Source of the DNA: Lewinellaceae bacterium
GTDB lineage: Bacteria > Bacteroidota > Bacteroidia > Chitinophagales > Saprospiraceae
NCBI GenBank assembly: GCA_020636005.1
Contig: JACJYR010000001.1
Span: 248,001 to 312,000 of the forward strand
Length of the DNA: 64,000 nt
Direction: 5' to 3'
Below the pieces are notes generated by a model. It did no database searches. It saw only the letters and a list, made by a program, of their open reading frames with translations, and was not told where the DNA came from. The position numbers were made by a program, and so were the translations under genes. This document shows positions 16,379 to 25,282 of this stretch, one piece after another; the stretch's first letter is position 1; the number at the start of each line of letters is the position of its first letter.

Positions 16379-18940
16379 TTAGAGCTTCACAAAGTTGGCT
16401 ATAACTACCCTCTCGCCATTGGAAACCAGCGCCCGGTAGATGCCTTGCGGCAATCCCGAAGTATCGAATTCCAACACGGCCGTTTGGTCGTATTTATCGA
16501 AATCAAGTGTGCGAACTACCTGTCCCAGGGCATTCACAATGCGGAGGTTCAGCTCGCTTCTCCAGCCGTTTTCGATAGAAACACTGGCGGTAGCAGCCAC
16601 CGGATTCGGATAGATGAATATTGTGGACGGGTCTGCCAATGACTCACGGGCGTCTGTCAGGCAACCTGCGCCAGCGTCGTACGGGCTTTCGAAAGCGCCG
16701 ATGTCAATGCAGCCGCCCTGGATGCGGTCGTTGCCGGCGAGGTCGGTAGCGGGCGGGTTGTCAGGTAGTACGCCAGCATCCACGGCTGGGCTGTTTTGCG
16801 ACAGCTGATAAGTACCGGCTTCGAAAAGCGGGTCGGCACCAGATTGGTCGGTGCTGTTGAGGTAGGCATCCAGGGCATCGCTGCCGAAGAGGTTGCCACC
16901 GAGGGATATGACTTCAAAATTGGCGCTGCCGGGAACATTGAAAAAATCGGGGTGGCTGCCGCTCTGCAAAATCGTGTTCTGGAGGGTCAGTTTGGAATTT
17001 ACTGATTGGGGGTAAATGGACGTCGCCGGGCAGTCGTTGTCGGCAAAAGTGCAACTGGTCAGGATGAGCTCTGCATTCTGCACAGCCGCCACCACCGCAT
17101 TGGAGCTATTGGGGTTGTGGTCGGTGAACAGGCAGTTGACCAATTCTACATGGCGGCTTTGGGGAACAGGGCTGCCCTGTAAGCTGTAGATAAAAAAGCC
17201 CTGCACTTCTTCGGCAGTGTTGCCGCTGAAGTGGGTGTTGCGGACCAGGACGGAAGTAGTATTGGCGCTTTCAATTATGGCTATCCCCCCGCCTTCACTA
17301 TCGGCTCCAGCGGCGTTGCCGATAATTTCGCAGTTGTTCAGTTCAAAGTGGTTGTCCGTGCCAAAGCTGTTGAAGAAAGCAATGCCGCCGCCAAGGCGTT
17401 CGGCCGTGTTGCCTTGGAATGTACAATCAACCACTATGATGGTATCGTTTAGAATGCTTTGCCCATAATAATTGACGTAAAAACCTCCTCCATCAGGGTC
17501 ACTTCCAGATGCCGATTCAAGTGCCTTGTTTCCCTGAAAATCACAGAAGGTGAGATTGAAGTTGTTGTTCACGCCATCTAATAGGTTATATGAGATACCA
17601 GCGCCCTGGCTGGAGGTATTGTTTTCGAAAAGGCACCCGGTGAAATTTGTTCCCGTGTTGCCCGCCCCGAAGTTTGTCAAATTGAAACCACCTCCATAGA
17701 CTATGCTGCTGTTTTCCAAATACTGGCTGTTGCTGATGTCAAGGAAAATGCCGGTACCTGTTTTGTTGAAAAAATCTATTCCGCCTCCTATGGCCTCCGA
17801 CGAATTGCCCTGAAAAACACAATCCGTGATGATGATACTGTCATTGGAAGGGTTGTTCACGTTGTAGGTAATTTCAACTCCGCCGCCATTGGGAACTGCT
17901 ATTTCACTGGTAACAACCGCCTGGTTTCCGGTGAAATTACAGGAATTGAAAGTGAAGGTATTGCCTCCCAGGCCTTCTGCCCCGTAAAAAAACGCCCCTC
18001 CTCTTCCGGAAATATTTGATTCAAAATCGCATTCGTTCAGCGTTACCCGGTAATCGCTCGGAGCAGCATCAAACTGGACGAACAAAAGCCCACCCCCAGC
18101 TGACTCGCTCCTGTTCTGCGTAAACTGGCAATTGGACAGGTCAACCCAGGAAGATTCTATATCCATTCCACCAGAATAAAGCCCAGTGCTGTTCCCGATA
18201 AACTGGCAATTATTGAGATGAACCACTTTGTCCCAATCATAAGTGGCAATGCCCAGCCCACCCCCATAAATATCGGCCCGGTTGCTTTCAAAAGTGCATC
18301 CCGTCAAGGAGGCTTCGGCGGAAGCCCCTTGCAATAGATACATGCCACCTGCAAAACCTACGGCGTAGTTCTGGGTGATGCGGCAATTGGCTATTTGGGG
18401 AGAACCCAAAGAAAAAATACCAGATCCGCTCCTGCGGTGAATCGGATTCACACTGATGTCGGCATGGCCCCCGCTGATGGTGAAGCCATCAATGACCGTG
18501 GCCGTGGTGATGGCCGTACCGATGTACACCACATTGATGACATTGTCCTCCCGGTTAGTCCCGAAATCATCAACCACATCGTTGCCGTTCAGGTCGCCGG
18601 AGAGGATGGTGATGTTGGCAGCGGGGTCACGCTCGGAGAGCAGGGTCTCCGTGCCGTTGAAGCCGCCGTAGAGTTTTACGTCCTGGTACAGGTAAAATGT
18701 CTGTTTTGGTTCGCCCGTCCAGGCGCTGGGCTGCTGCGGCAGGTAGGTGCCGGCGGCCACCCAGATTTCGTCGCCGGGGCTGTAGTTGTCCAGCGCTGTG
18801 GCGAGTTCGTTGTAGGCGTCGGCCCAGGAGGTGCCGTCGTTGTTGCCGGTGGCGGCAGCGTTGACGTAGGTCTGGGCATTGGTGTTTTGGGTGAATACAA
18901 GCACGTGGAGTGCCGTAAGGAGGGTAATGATTGTTTTCAT
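16379..18940 (-). CDS. Secreted right-handed beta-helix (pectate-lyase-like) protein with T9SS sorting domain
   Basis: 853 aa from ATG 18938-18940, which begins a signal peptide (MKTIITLLTALHVLVF... TNAQ). After TYVNAAATGNNDGTSWADAY come many coils with the pattern NCxFxGNxAxxxGGGIxF, about 20-25 residues each, the parallel beta-helix architecture of polymorphic outer membrane/pectate-lyase-fold proteins. Near the end is the phrase DLAGNDRIQGGCIDIGAFES, usual in this family, and then a type A T9SS sorting domain (FIYPNPVAATASVSI ... GIYRALVSNGERVVIANF). It is probably a cell-surface adhesin or polysaccharide-binding protein. No lyase catalytic residues could be picked out. Confidence 0.85.
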   Translation of the reverse strand: MKTIITLLTALHVLVFTQNTNAQTYVNAAATGNNDGTSWADAYNELATALDNYSPGDEIWVAAGTYLPQQPSAWTGEPKQTFYLYQDVKLYGGFNGTETLLSERDPAANITILSGDLNGNDVVDDFGTNREDNVINVVYIGTAITTATVIDGFTISGGHADISVNPIHRRSGSGIFSLGSPQIANCRITQNYAVGFAGGMYLLQGASAEASLTGCTFESNRADIYGGGLGIATYDWDKVVHLNNCQFIGNSTGLYSGGMDIESSWVDLSNCQFTQNRSESAGGGLLFVQFDAAPSDYRVTLNECDFESNISGRGGAFFYGAEGLGGNTFTFNSCNFTGNQAVVTSEIAVPNGGGVEITYNVNNPSNDSIIITDCVFQGNSSEAIGGGIDFFNKTGTGIFLDISNSQYLENSSIVYGGGFNLTNFGAGNTGTNFTGCLFENNTSSQGAGISYNLLDGVNNNFNLTFCDFQGNKALESASGSDPDGGGFYVNYYGQSILNDTIIVVDCTFQGNTAERLGGGIAFFNSFGTDNHFELNNCEIIGNAAGADSEGGGIAIIESANTTSVLVRNTHFSGNTAEEVQGFFIYSLQGSPVPQSRHVELVNCLFTDHNPNSSNAVVAAVQNAELILTSCTFADNDCPATSIYPQSVNSKLTLQNTILQSGSHPDFFNVPGSANFEVISLGGNLFGSDALDAYLNSTDQSGADPLFEAGTYQLSQNSPAVDAGVLPDNPPATDLAGNDRIQGGCIDIGAFESPYDAGAGCLTDARESLADPSTIFIYPNPVAATASVSIENGWRSELNLRIVNALGQVVRTLDFDKYDQTAVLEFDTSGLPQGIYRALVSNGERVVIANFVKL

Positions 18941-19068
18941 TTTAGCATTAAGATTGTTAGCTGATTCGGTGAGCGTTGGCAACTTTTGAAAAGCTTCCAT
19001 TGCCAGACACCGAAAAAAGGGGTGAAATATTGGGTATCCTGATTTTACAAATGCCATCCGGGACAAAC

Positions 19069-20256
19069 TCACAACTTCAAAGCCCCCTTCTCCACCACGA
19101 CCACGCCGTCAATGGAAACGGTCGCATCCGTCAAAGGAAAACTGTAAGAGAATTGCCCTTCCACCTTGTTCTGGCCGCCAAAAATGGAGTTATCCCCGAT
19201 TACTAAATAGACCATCCCTGCCGCAGTGTCCCATCTGAAATCCTGGTCGCCTTTTTCCATGACTTTAAGCGCAGGGTTAAGTCCGATGGAGAAAGCGCTG
19301 ATTTTGTTGTAATCGCCTTTTTGCAATTTGAAAACGTCCGTCAGGCAGGCCTGCCCCTCCCCGGCTTTCAGGTTTTGCATCACTCCATCCTTGAATTCAC
19401 AGGTAATATTCCGGACAGGTTCGTAATTACATTTATCCTTTGCTACCACCACCTTTCCCTTTCCGGAGTTTTCAATAGTGGTGGTATAAATGCTGCCTCC
19501 TGGAAGGCTGACCGTACGCTGAAAAAGCAATGGTTTTTGGGCATCTCCCTCCGTCACGATACCATCATCAATAAAGCAGGGTCGGCCGTTGACAGAGAAG
19601 GTAAGGTCGGTACCGCCGGGCGTCGTAATCTTTACCGTTTTGGAATTCATCAACATGGATTCCAGTTTTTTGGCCTGCGCCCCAATTTTGCTGTAATCCG
19701 CATTCACCGCCGCCCATTGCATTTTTTCAAAAGTCCCGAAATCCAGCCCGGCGTCAGCAGCCTGGTACGCCGAAGGATAGGTGACGAACACGCCCCGCAA
19801 TTTTGAATCGTTCAGGCTATTGTTCAATGACTCGTTGGCTTTTCTGACCATGGCGAACTTTTCCTCGGGCACGTCTTTGTAGATCATCTGAAAGTTTTCC
19901 TCACTTGGCAAACCGATCCAGACATCAATTTCCTTGAACCACTCCTTAAAGTAGTTTCCTCTGTCCATTTTGAGATACTCATCGGGCACATCGTGGAACA
20001 GGCTGTATGAAATGGGATCAGTTGTTAAAAGCAGGTTGACCAGCCCGCCCTGTTTTTGCGCCTCGACGGCGATGGCTTCCATGAGGTCGATCGTATGCTT
20101 TCCACCGTAAATGACCACCACATCGCCCGGTTTTATATTGGCAGAAGTGGTGGCGATGCGTTTGCCCAGTTCGGCAAAATCCGGGGCTTGGGCTTGTACG
20201 AAGTAAGTGCTCGTCAATAGCAACAGGGCGAGCAGATTGATGCTGAGAGTTTTCAT
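19069..20256 (-). CDS. Exported M29 aminopeptidase-like protein lacking metal ligands
   Basis: 395 aa with signal peptide MKTLSINLLALLLLTSTYFVQAQ. The body follows thermophilic aminopeptidase (family M29) order: Rossmann-like start GDVVVIYGGKHTIDLMEAI, then a central block, SLPGGSIYTTTIENS (about 251-265), ISAFSIGLNPALK (about 319-331), AGMVYLVIGDN (about 346-357) and a final strand block. In active M29 enzymes these sites carry Glu (PDGE), Glu (ELGIG), His (GTxHxAxG) and His-x-Asp. Here the positions read Ser, Phe, Tyr and SYSF, so the metal site appears absent. It is most likely a binding protein or pseudo-enzyme; the alignment is by eye. It is the second ORF after the HTCS2 gene and its direct repeat. 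Confidence 0.75.
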   Translation of the reverse strand: MKTLSINLLALLLLTSTYFVQAQAPDFAELGKRIATTSANIKPGDVVVIYGGKHTIDLMEAIAVEAQKQGGLVNLLLTTDPISYSLFHDVPDEYLKMDRGNYFKEWFKEIDVWIGLPSEENFQMIYKDVPEEKFAMVRKANESLNNSLNDSKLRGVFVTYPSAYQAADAGLDFGTFEKMQWAAVNADYSKIGAQAKKLESMLMNSKTVKITTPGGTDLTFSVNGRPCFIDDGIVTEGDAQKPLLFQRTVSLPGGSIYTTTIENSGKGKVVVAKDKCNYEPVRNITCEFKDGVMQNLKAGEGQACLTDVFKLQKGDYNKISAFSIGLNPALKVMEKGDQDFRWDTAAGMVYLVIGDNSIFGGQNKVEGQFSYSFPLTDATVSIDGVVVVEKGALKL

Positions 20257-20437
20257 TGTAAAATGGTTTTAAAGTGAAGTAATAATCATCAGAATGGTGC
20301 GGGAAACGGCTGTTTCACCAGCAAGGAATTTGATGAATAAATTATTGAATACCCTATGCAATTGATAGAAGTAAAAAACAGCCATTTAGCCAGTTTGGAC
20401 AAATTATACCATCCACACAGACCCCGGGCAACTTGTA

Positions 20438-20590
20438 CTATTCGTTGACTGTTCCGAGCGTGTAAGCCTGGGAATGATCAACCGCTTTTTCCGTCGTGTG
20501 CGTAATGACAGGCACCACCACTTTTTTTACACAGAAAAAACAGGAAAAGAAGATCAATGCAAGCAGGAGAAGAAGGGCCACTGTTTTCAT
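20438..20590 (-). CDS. Small exported or membrane-anchored protein, 50 aa
   Basis: ATG 20588-20590 to TAG 20438-20440. The protein starts MKTVALLLLLALIFFSCFFC, a single hydrophobic segment of about 18 residues with SCFFC resembling a lipobox region, then a short polar tail with VVVPVITHTTEK and ending GTVNE. No family was recognised. It sits alone between the HTCS2 gene and the M29-like gene, about 90 bp below the CTGGAC direct repeat, so it may be the first target of that regulator or a short leader of the M29-like gene. Translation is unproven; the signal-like start and the position argue for a real gene. Confidence 0.5.
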   Translation of the reverse strand: MKTVALLLLLALIFFSCFFCVKKVVVPVITHTTEKAVDHSQAYTLGTVNE

Positions 20591-20675
20591 TTGGTAAAGA
20601 ATTTAAAGGTTATACAGGCATGGAAAAGTTGCCTTTATTTTCGGTGAAACAAATTTACCGGCAAACCCCAAAAAC

Positions 20676-20717
20676 CATCTGGACAAAAATTCCAAAATGC
20701 TGGACGAGGATTGCATT
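20676..20717 (-). promoter_or_regulatory. CTGGAC direct repeat, 21-bp spacing (candidate HTCS operator C)
   Basis: CTGGAC at 20679-20684 and 20700-20705, 21 bp apart; the second unit continues GAGGATTGCATT, closely matching operators A and B. It lies about 35 bp beyond the HTCS2 stop and about 90 bp upstream of the 50-aa ORF. Confidence 0.6.
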
Positions 20718-20752
20718 TTCACTAAAAACCAGCTTATTTCACTGAAATCTTA

Positions 20753-23700
20753 TTACTTACGAACATCGCTCGGCGCCACGCCAAACTCCTTGTTGAACGC
20801 CCTGGAGAAATAGTTCGGGTCGGAGAAACCCAGTTCGTAGGCAATTTCGGAGATGGTGAGACTGGTGGCTTGAAGCATTTCATGGGCTCGGTGCAGCCGT
20901 ATTTTCTGGATAAAACGGTAGGGGCTTTCTCCGGTCAGGGCTTTCATTTTCCGGAAAAGCTGGGTGTTGCTCAGGTGTGCGGCTTCGCAAAGATGTTCGA
21001 CACCCAGGCTGGAGTCGTCAATTTTCTCATCAATGGTTTGACGGATTTTTTGGATAAAAAGATCGTCGAGGGTGGGTTCAGCGCTCGAAGTGAGGGTGTG
21101 ACTTGAAGTCACGCCCTCACTTACCCCGGCACTTGCCCTGGTGTACCGCTCCTGCAAAACCCGCCTCAATTCGATCAATTTCTCCAACCGGATGAACAGT
21201 TCCTCCTTGTTGAAAGGCTTTTTCAGGTAGGCATCAGCGCCAGTTTTCAGGCCGGCAATCCGGTCTTCGTCGGCAGCCCGTGCTGTGAGCAAGACGATGG
21301 GGATGTGGCTGGTGCGGGGGTCGTTTTTGAGCGTTTCGGTCAGTTCGAAGCCGTCCTTTTTGGGCATCATCACGTCGCTGATGATGATGTCGGGGATGAG
21401 TTCCAGCGCCTTTTCGATGCCTGCCTGCCCGTCGGCAGCTGTTTCGATTTGATAGTCCTTTTCCAGCAGTTGGCGGATGTAGAGGGTCACGTCGGGGTTG
21501 TCTTCCACGATGAGCACCGTGTTGGCGTCTGGTTTTTCCGCCGCAGGGTATTCCGGCGATGTAACAACAATTTGCTTTTCAGGCAAATTAACTGCTTGTA
21601 CCTTGCCTTGCGCAGCCTCGTTTTTTACAGGCAACACGACCGTAAAAACAGTGCCTTCTCCGGGGGTACTTTCCACGGAGATGCGACCTTGCATCATTTC
21701 CACCAGTTCTTTGGTCAGGGCCAGACCGATGCCGGTACCTTCACCCCTGCGGGTGGTACTGCTGTCCACCTGGTAAAAGCGGTCGAAGATGTAAGGCAAA
21801 CTTTCCGGAGGGATGCCGGCGCCGGTATCTGAAACCAGAAGTGAGAGGTGAGGGGTGAGAAGTGAGGGGTCACGCTTCTCACTTCTCACGTCTCGCTTCT
21901 CACCTCTTATTTTAGCATGAAGCACGACCTTTCCGCCCGGTTCGGTAAACTTGAGGGCATTGGAAAGCAAATTGTAAATGATGTGCTGCATTTTCACTTC
22001 GTCAAAATCCATCACGAGGCTCCTCATTTCAGGATAAAAAACCAGGCGTATGTTTTTCTCCGCCGCCATGCTGGAAAACGACTCGGTGAGGTATTCGAGG
22101 TAGGGAATGATGTCGGCCTGCACGTAGTCTGGCCTCAACATGCCGCTGTCGAGCTTCGACAGGTCGAGCAACTGGTTGATGAGGCGCAGCAGGTTTTGGC
22201 TGTTGCGGCGAATCAGGTTGTTGAAAATTGAGAAATTGGAAATTGAGAAATTTTGGGGCAAGGCTTTCCCAATTTCCCAATTCCTCAATTTCCCAATTTC
22301 TTCTTCCACCTGGTCGTTCGCACCCATAATGACCGTCAGCGGCGTGCGGAACTCGTGGGTAATGTTGGTGTACAGGCGGGTTTTCAGCACGTCCATTTCC
22401 TTGATTTTTTCGGCTTCGGCATGTTCCAGTTTGCGGTTCAACTGGAATTTATAAAACCAATAGGCCGCTGCGCCAAGAAGCAGCACATAGCCCAGCCAGG
22501 CCCACCAGGTTTTCCACCACGGTGGCAGGATGATGATTTTCAGGGTGGCGCCGGTCTCGTTCCAGGTACCGTCGTGGTTGGAGCCTTTCACCCTGAAAAC
22601 GTAATCGCCAGGGTCGAGATTGGTGAAAGTGGCAGTGCGTTGCGTACCGATGTACTGCCAGTCCTGGTCGAAGTTTTCGAGTTTGTAGGCGTATTGGTTA
22701 CGATCCGGCCCGGTGAAATCGAGGGCGGCAAACTCAAAAGAAAAAATATTGTCCCGCCAGGTGAGCACCAGTTCTTTGGCTTGTGAAATGGACTCCTTCA
22801 AGGGCGAGCCACTGGCCTTGAAATCAACAGATCGGTTGGCAATTTTGAAATCCGTGATGACGACGGGCGGCTGGAACGTGTCGTTTTTCACCGCCGAAGG
22901 CAGGAAAGCGTTGAACCCGCCAATCCCCCCGAAGAAGAGCCTTCCGTCCTTGCTTTTGAAATATGCGCCTGAGTTGAATTCATTGTCCTGTAGGCCATCC
23001 TCGGCCCCGTAGTTTTTGAAAATGCCCTTACCAGGGTTGAATTTTGAAAGCCCCTGGTTGGTGCTCATCCACAGGTTGCCATCCTCGTCGCTGAGGATGG
23101 CATAGATCACGTTATCGGGCAGCCCATCCGATTTTTTGAAATGGCTAAACTGGCCCGTTTCCGTGTCGAAGCGGTTCAGCCCACCGCCGCCCGTCCCGAT
23201 CCAAAGCACCCGTTCCGGTTCAGCTGGGTCAGCCGAGATGCACTTGACGAGCGGGTGGCTCAGGCTGTTGGGGTTTTTGGGGTCGTTGGTGAAAAAAGTG
23301 AAGCGGGAAGTGCCCGCATCGAACCGCAGCAATCCCTGCTTCGTGCCCAGCCAGAACAGCCCGTTTTTTTGTTGAAAAATGCAGGGAAAACTGCTCCCCA
23401 TTTCCTTCCTGCCGCCTGAAATGCCGAGGTAATCATGCCCGTCGAAGTGCCCGGTCACGGGGTCGAAGCGGCCAAATTCAAAATGGGTCAGCAGCCAGAT
23501 GCCACCTTGCCCATCTATGTGGACATCGAAGACGTTGGGGTATAACTCTTCCCCTTCGTAAATCCTGAACAATTTCCAATCCGGCAGCCTGCCGCCCTCC
23601 GAGCGGAAGCGGAACAGCCCCCGGCTGGCAGCCACCCACAGGTTGCCGTGCCGGTCTTCGTCCATGGCGAACACCTGGTCAATTTCGGATTCGAATGCCC

Positions 23701-25069
23701 GTACCCATTCCGACTGGTTCAAAACGAGGGGCTCCGTCTTTTTCGATTTCCAGTCCATCCGCAGCAGCTTGCGGCTGGCGGTGCCCATCCAGACCGTCCC
23801 GTCACGGGTCTGATGAATGGCACGCAGGCTTTCGCCCTGCCAGTGCATGGCGTCCTTTTGGTCGCTGAACCGTTTTTTATGGGGAAAATAACGGTACAGC
23901 CCGTTGCCGTTCGTGCCCACCCAGATGTTGCCATTCACATCCTGCATGATAGACTGAAAACCTGCCCGGAAAAATTCGGGCGTGCCAGCTGCCTCGTTGT
24001 GAAATTGGGAGATGATGTGGTGGCTCAGCGTATCGTACACCACCAATGTTTGCAGCCCATCCACCCAAATGCGCCCCTTCCGGTCAAGGAAACCGTCCAC
24101 GCCCTCTGCGCCCATCAGCGGCGGGACGGGGTAATCCGCCAGCCGCACCTCCAGCGGGTAGAGGGCGAAGGCTTTTCGCCGTGGCTGCCATTTGGCGAAG
24201 CCGCCCGCCGTGGTCAACCAGACAGCGCCCGCAGCGTCCCGGAAGATGGAATAAAAGCGGTGGTCTGGCTGCGTTTTCCCCAAATCAACGTATTGAAAAT
24301 CCTCCTGCTGGTAGCCGGTCCATTGCGGGTCCACGTCCTCCCAATGCAGCCGTTTTACTTCATAATGCCCGCCCGCTTTGTCCCGCCGGATTTGGCAAAT
24401 CTGGCTTCTCGTATGCACCCAGACGACCCCCTCTTCGTCCTCCGCCATTGATTTGACGGGGTTTTTCCAAAGGCTGTTTTCCTCCGCCGTTGCCTGGAAA
24501 ACCGTGTATTTCACCCGCTCCGGGTTAAATCTACCGGCAGGTATTTCCATTTTCACCACACCGCCCTGCATGGTGCCCACCCAGATGTTTCCCTCCCGGT
24601 CTTCCATCAGCGAGAGAATATCCGTTCCGCTCAGCCCGGGGTGGTTTTCGATGATGGCAGGGGCGGCGTCAACGACCCTGACGGTTGGGGAAATCCGCTG
24701 GAAAGATTCGGTTTCCCGGTGCATGAGGTTCAGCCCGTCCGAGGTGCCAACCCACAGCCAGCCCCGGCTGTCTTCCAGGATGCACTTGACGCTGTTGTCA
24801 GAAATGGTCGTGGAATCGAACGGATCGTGTTGGAACACCCTGAAATGATAGCCGTCGAATCGGTTCAGTCCATCTTTGGTGCCTACCCAGATGAAGCCCT
24901 GGCGGTCCTGGCAGAGTGCGGAGATGAGGTTCTGGGAGAGGCCCAGTTCGTTGGGGATGCGCTCGAACTGGATGTTTTGGGAAAAAAGCAGCAGTGGGTT
25001 GGGCAGAAAAAGCACAATCAGCAAAAGCCGGATGGAAAGGGACAGGTATTGTTCAAAGTAGTTTTTCAT
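20753..25069 (-). CDS. Hybrid two-component system regulator (HTCS), paralogue 2
   Basis: 1438 aa from ATG 25067-25069 (MKNYFEQYLS, signal/anchor segment to about residue 31); an upstream in-frame start would only add 10 residues. Layout as in paralogue 1: Reg_prop propellers (first blade QGFIWVGTKDGLNRFDG), Y_Y_Y, transmembrane WLGYVLLLGAAAYWFY, HisKA with His905 in THEFRTPLT, HATPase with DTGAGI and GEGTGIGLAL, receiver Asp1232 in DVMMPKKDG, and AraC HTH ending GFSDPNYFSRAFN. The catalytic motifs are intact. Three in-frame inverted-repeat blocks lengthen loops: the DHp loop (22221-22300), a HATPase loop before DTGAGI (21839-21909, read as RGEKRDVRSEKRD) and the receiver-HTH linker (21088-21122). 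Downstream lie a CTGGAC direct repeat and exported-protein genes, its likely targets. Confidence 0.93.
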   Translation of the reverse strand: MKNYFEQYLSLSIRLLLIVLFLPNPLLLFSQNIQFERIPNELGLSQNLISALCQDRQGFIWVGTKDGLNRFDGYHFRVFQHDPFDSTTISDNSVKCILEDSRGWLWVGTSDGLNLMHRETESFQRISPTVRVVDAAPAIIENHPGLSGTDILSLMEDREGNIWVGTMQGGVVKMEIPAGRFNPERVKYTVFQATAEENSLWKNPVKSMAEDEEGVVWVHTRSQICQIRRDKAGGHYEVKRLHWEDVDPQWTGYQQEDFQYVDLGKTQPDHRFYSIFRDAAGAVWLTTAGGFAKWQPRRKAFALYPLEVRLADYPVPPLMGAEGVDGFLDRKGRIWVDGLQTLVVYDTLSHHIISQFHNEAAGTPEFFRAGFQSIMQDVNGNIWVGTNGNGLYRYFPHKKRFSDQKDAMHWQGESLRAIHQTRDGTVWMGTASRKLLRMDWKSKKTEPLVLNQSEWVRAFESEIDQVFAMDEDRHGNLWVAASRGLFRFRSEGGRLPDWKLFRIYEGEELYPNVFDVHIDGQGGIWLLTHFEFGRFDPVTGHFDGHDYLGISGGRKEMGSSFPCIFQQKNGLFWLGTKQGLLRFDAGTSRFTFFTNDPKNPNSLSHPLVKCISADPAEPERVLWIGTGGGGLNRFDTETGQFSHFKKSDGLPDNVIYAILSDEDGNLWMSTNQGLSKFNPGKGIFKNYGAEDGLQDNEFNSGAYFKSKDGRLFFGGIGGFNAFLPSAVKNDTFQPPVVITDFKIANRSVDFKASGSPLKESISQAKELVLTWRDNIFSFEFAALDFTGPDRNQYAYKLENFDQDWQYIGTQRTATFTNLDPGDYVFRVKGSNHDGTWNETGATLKIIILPPWWKTWWAWLGYVLLLGAAAYWFYKFQLNRKLEHAEAEKIKEMDVLKTRLYTNITHEFRTPLTVIMGANDQVEEEIGKLRNWEIGKALPQNFSISNFSIFNNLIRRNSQNLLRLINQLLDLSKLDSGMLRPDYVQADIIPYLEYLTESFSSMAAEKNIRLVFYPEMRSLVMDFDEVKMQHIIYNLLSNALKFTEPGGKVVLHAKIRGEKRDVRSEKRDPSLLTPHLSLLVSDTGAGIPPESLPYIFDRFYQVDSSTTRRGEGTGIGLALTKELVEMMQGRISVESTPGEGTVFTVVLPVKNEAAQGKVQAVNLPEKQIVVTSPEYPAAEKPDANTVLIVEDNPDVTLYIRQLLEKDYQIETAADGQAGIEKALELIPDIIISDVMMPKKDGFELTETLKNDPRTSHIPIVLLTARAADEDRIAGLKTGADAYLKKPFNKEELFIRLEKLIELRRVLQERYTRASAGVSEGVTSSHTLTSSAEPTLDDLFIQKIRQTIDEKIDDSSLGVEHLCEAAHLSNTQLFRKMKALTGESPYRFIQKIRLHRAHEMLQATSLTISEIAYELGFSDPNYFSRAFNKEFGVAPSDVRK
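21088..21122. repeat. In-frame palindrome in HTCS2 linker
   Basis: AAGTGAGGGTGTGACTT is followed directly by GAAGTCACGCCCTCACTT, a 17-bp palindrome with one mismatch. It codes the linker between receiver and HTH (GVSEGVTSSHTLTSS), where paralogue 1 has unrelated sequence. Confidence 0.7.
21839..21909. repeat. In-frame inverted GTGAGAA-type block in HTCS2
   Basis: GTGAG-AGGTGAG-GGGTGAGAA repeats (about 21841-21867) are followed by an inverted copy (about 21875-21909). The unit family is the same as in the hairpin at 27751-27816. It is translated just before the HATPase DTGAGI motif. Confidence 0.7.
22221..22300. repeat. In-frame inverted AAATTG-type block in HTCS2
   Basis: AAATTGAG/AAATTGG units at 22221-22257 are answered by CCCAATTT/CCTCAATTT units at 22265-22300. 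It codes IGKLRNWEIGKALPQNFSIS in the DHp loop, the position where HTCS1 has its own different block. Confidence 0.7.
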
Positions 25070-25096
25070 AGGAATGCCGCAGGAATTTGGGTAAGC

Positions 25097-25104
25097 CAAA
25101 GGTA
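25097..25104 (-). promoter_or_regulatory. TACCTTTG -7 box of HTCS2
   Basis: TACCTTTG on the minus strand ends 28 bp before the ATG, the same placement as in the HTCS1 promoter. No clear TTTG -33 element. Confidence 0.55.
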
Positions 25105-25282
25105 GGCAAAACAGGAAAATACTCTTTCCTGCTTCTTCTTAAATAACGGCTTTGGAACGTACCCAAATCAGGCGGCAACTCCAGGTTTCCGCCTTATTTG
25201 AAGCCTCAAACCTTCTACTTTAAAAACAGCTAGGATACCTTCGGCCGCTTTATTCTATTGCCCCAAAATACCCTGCCTGACG

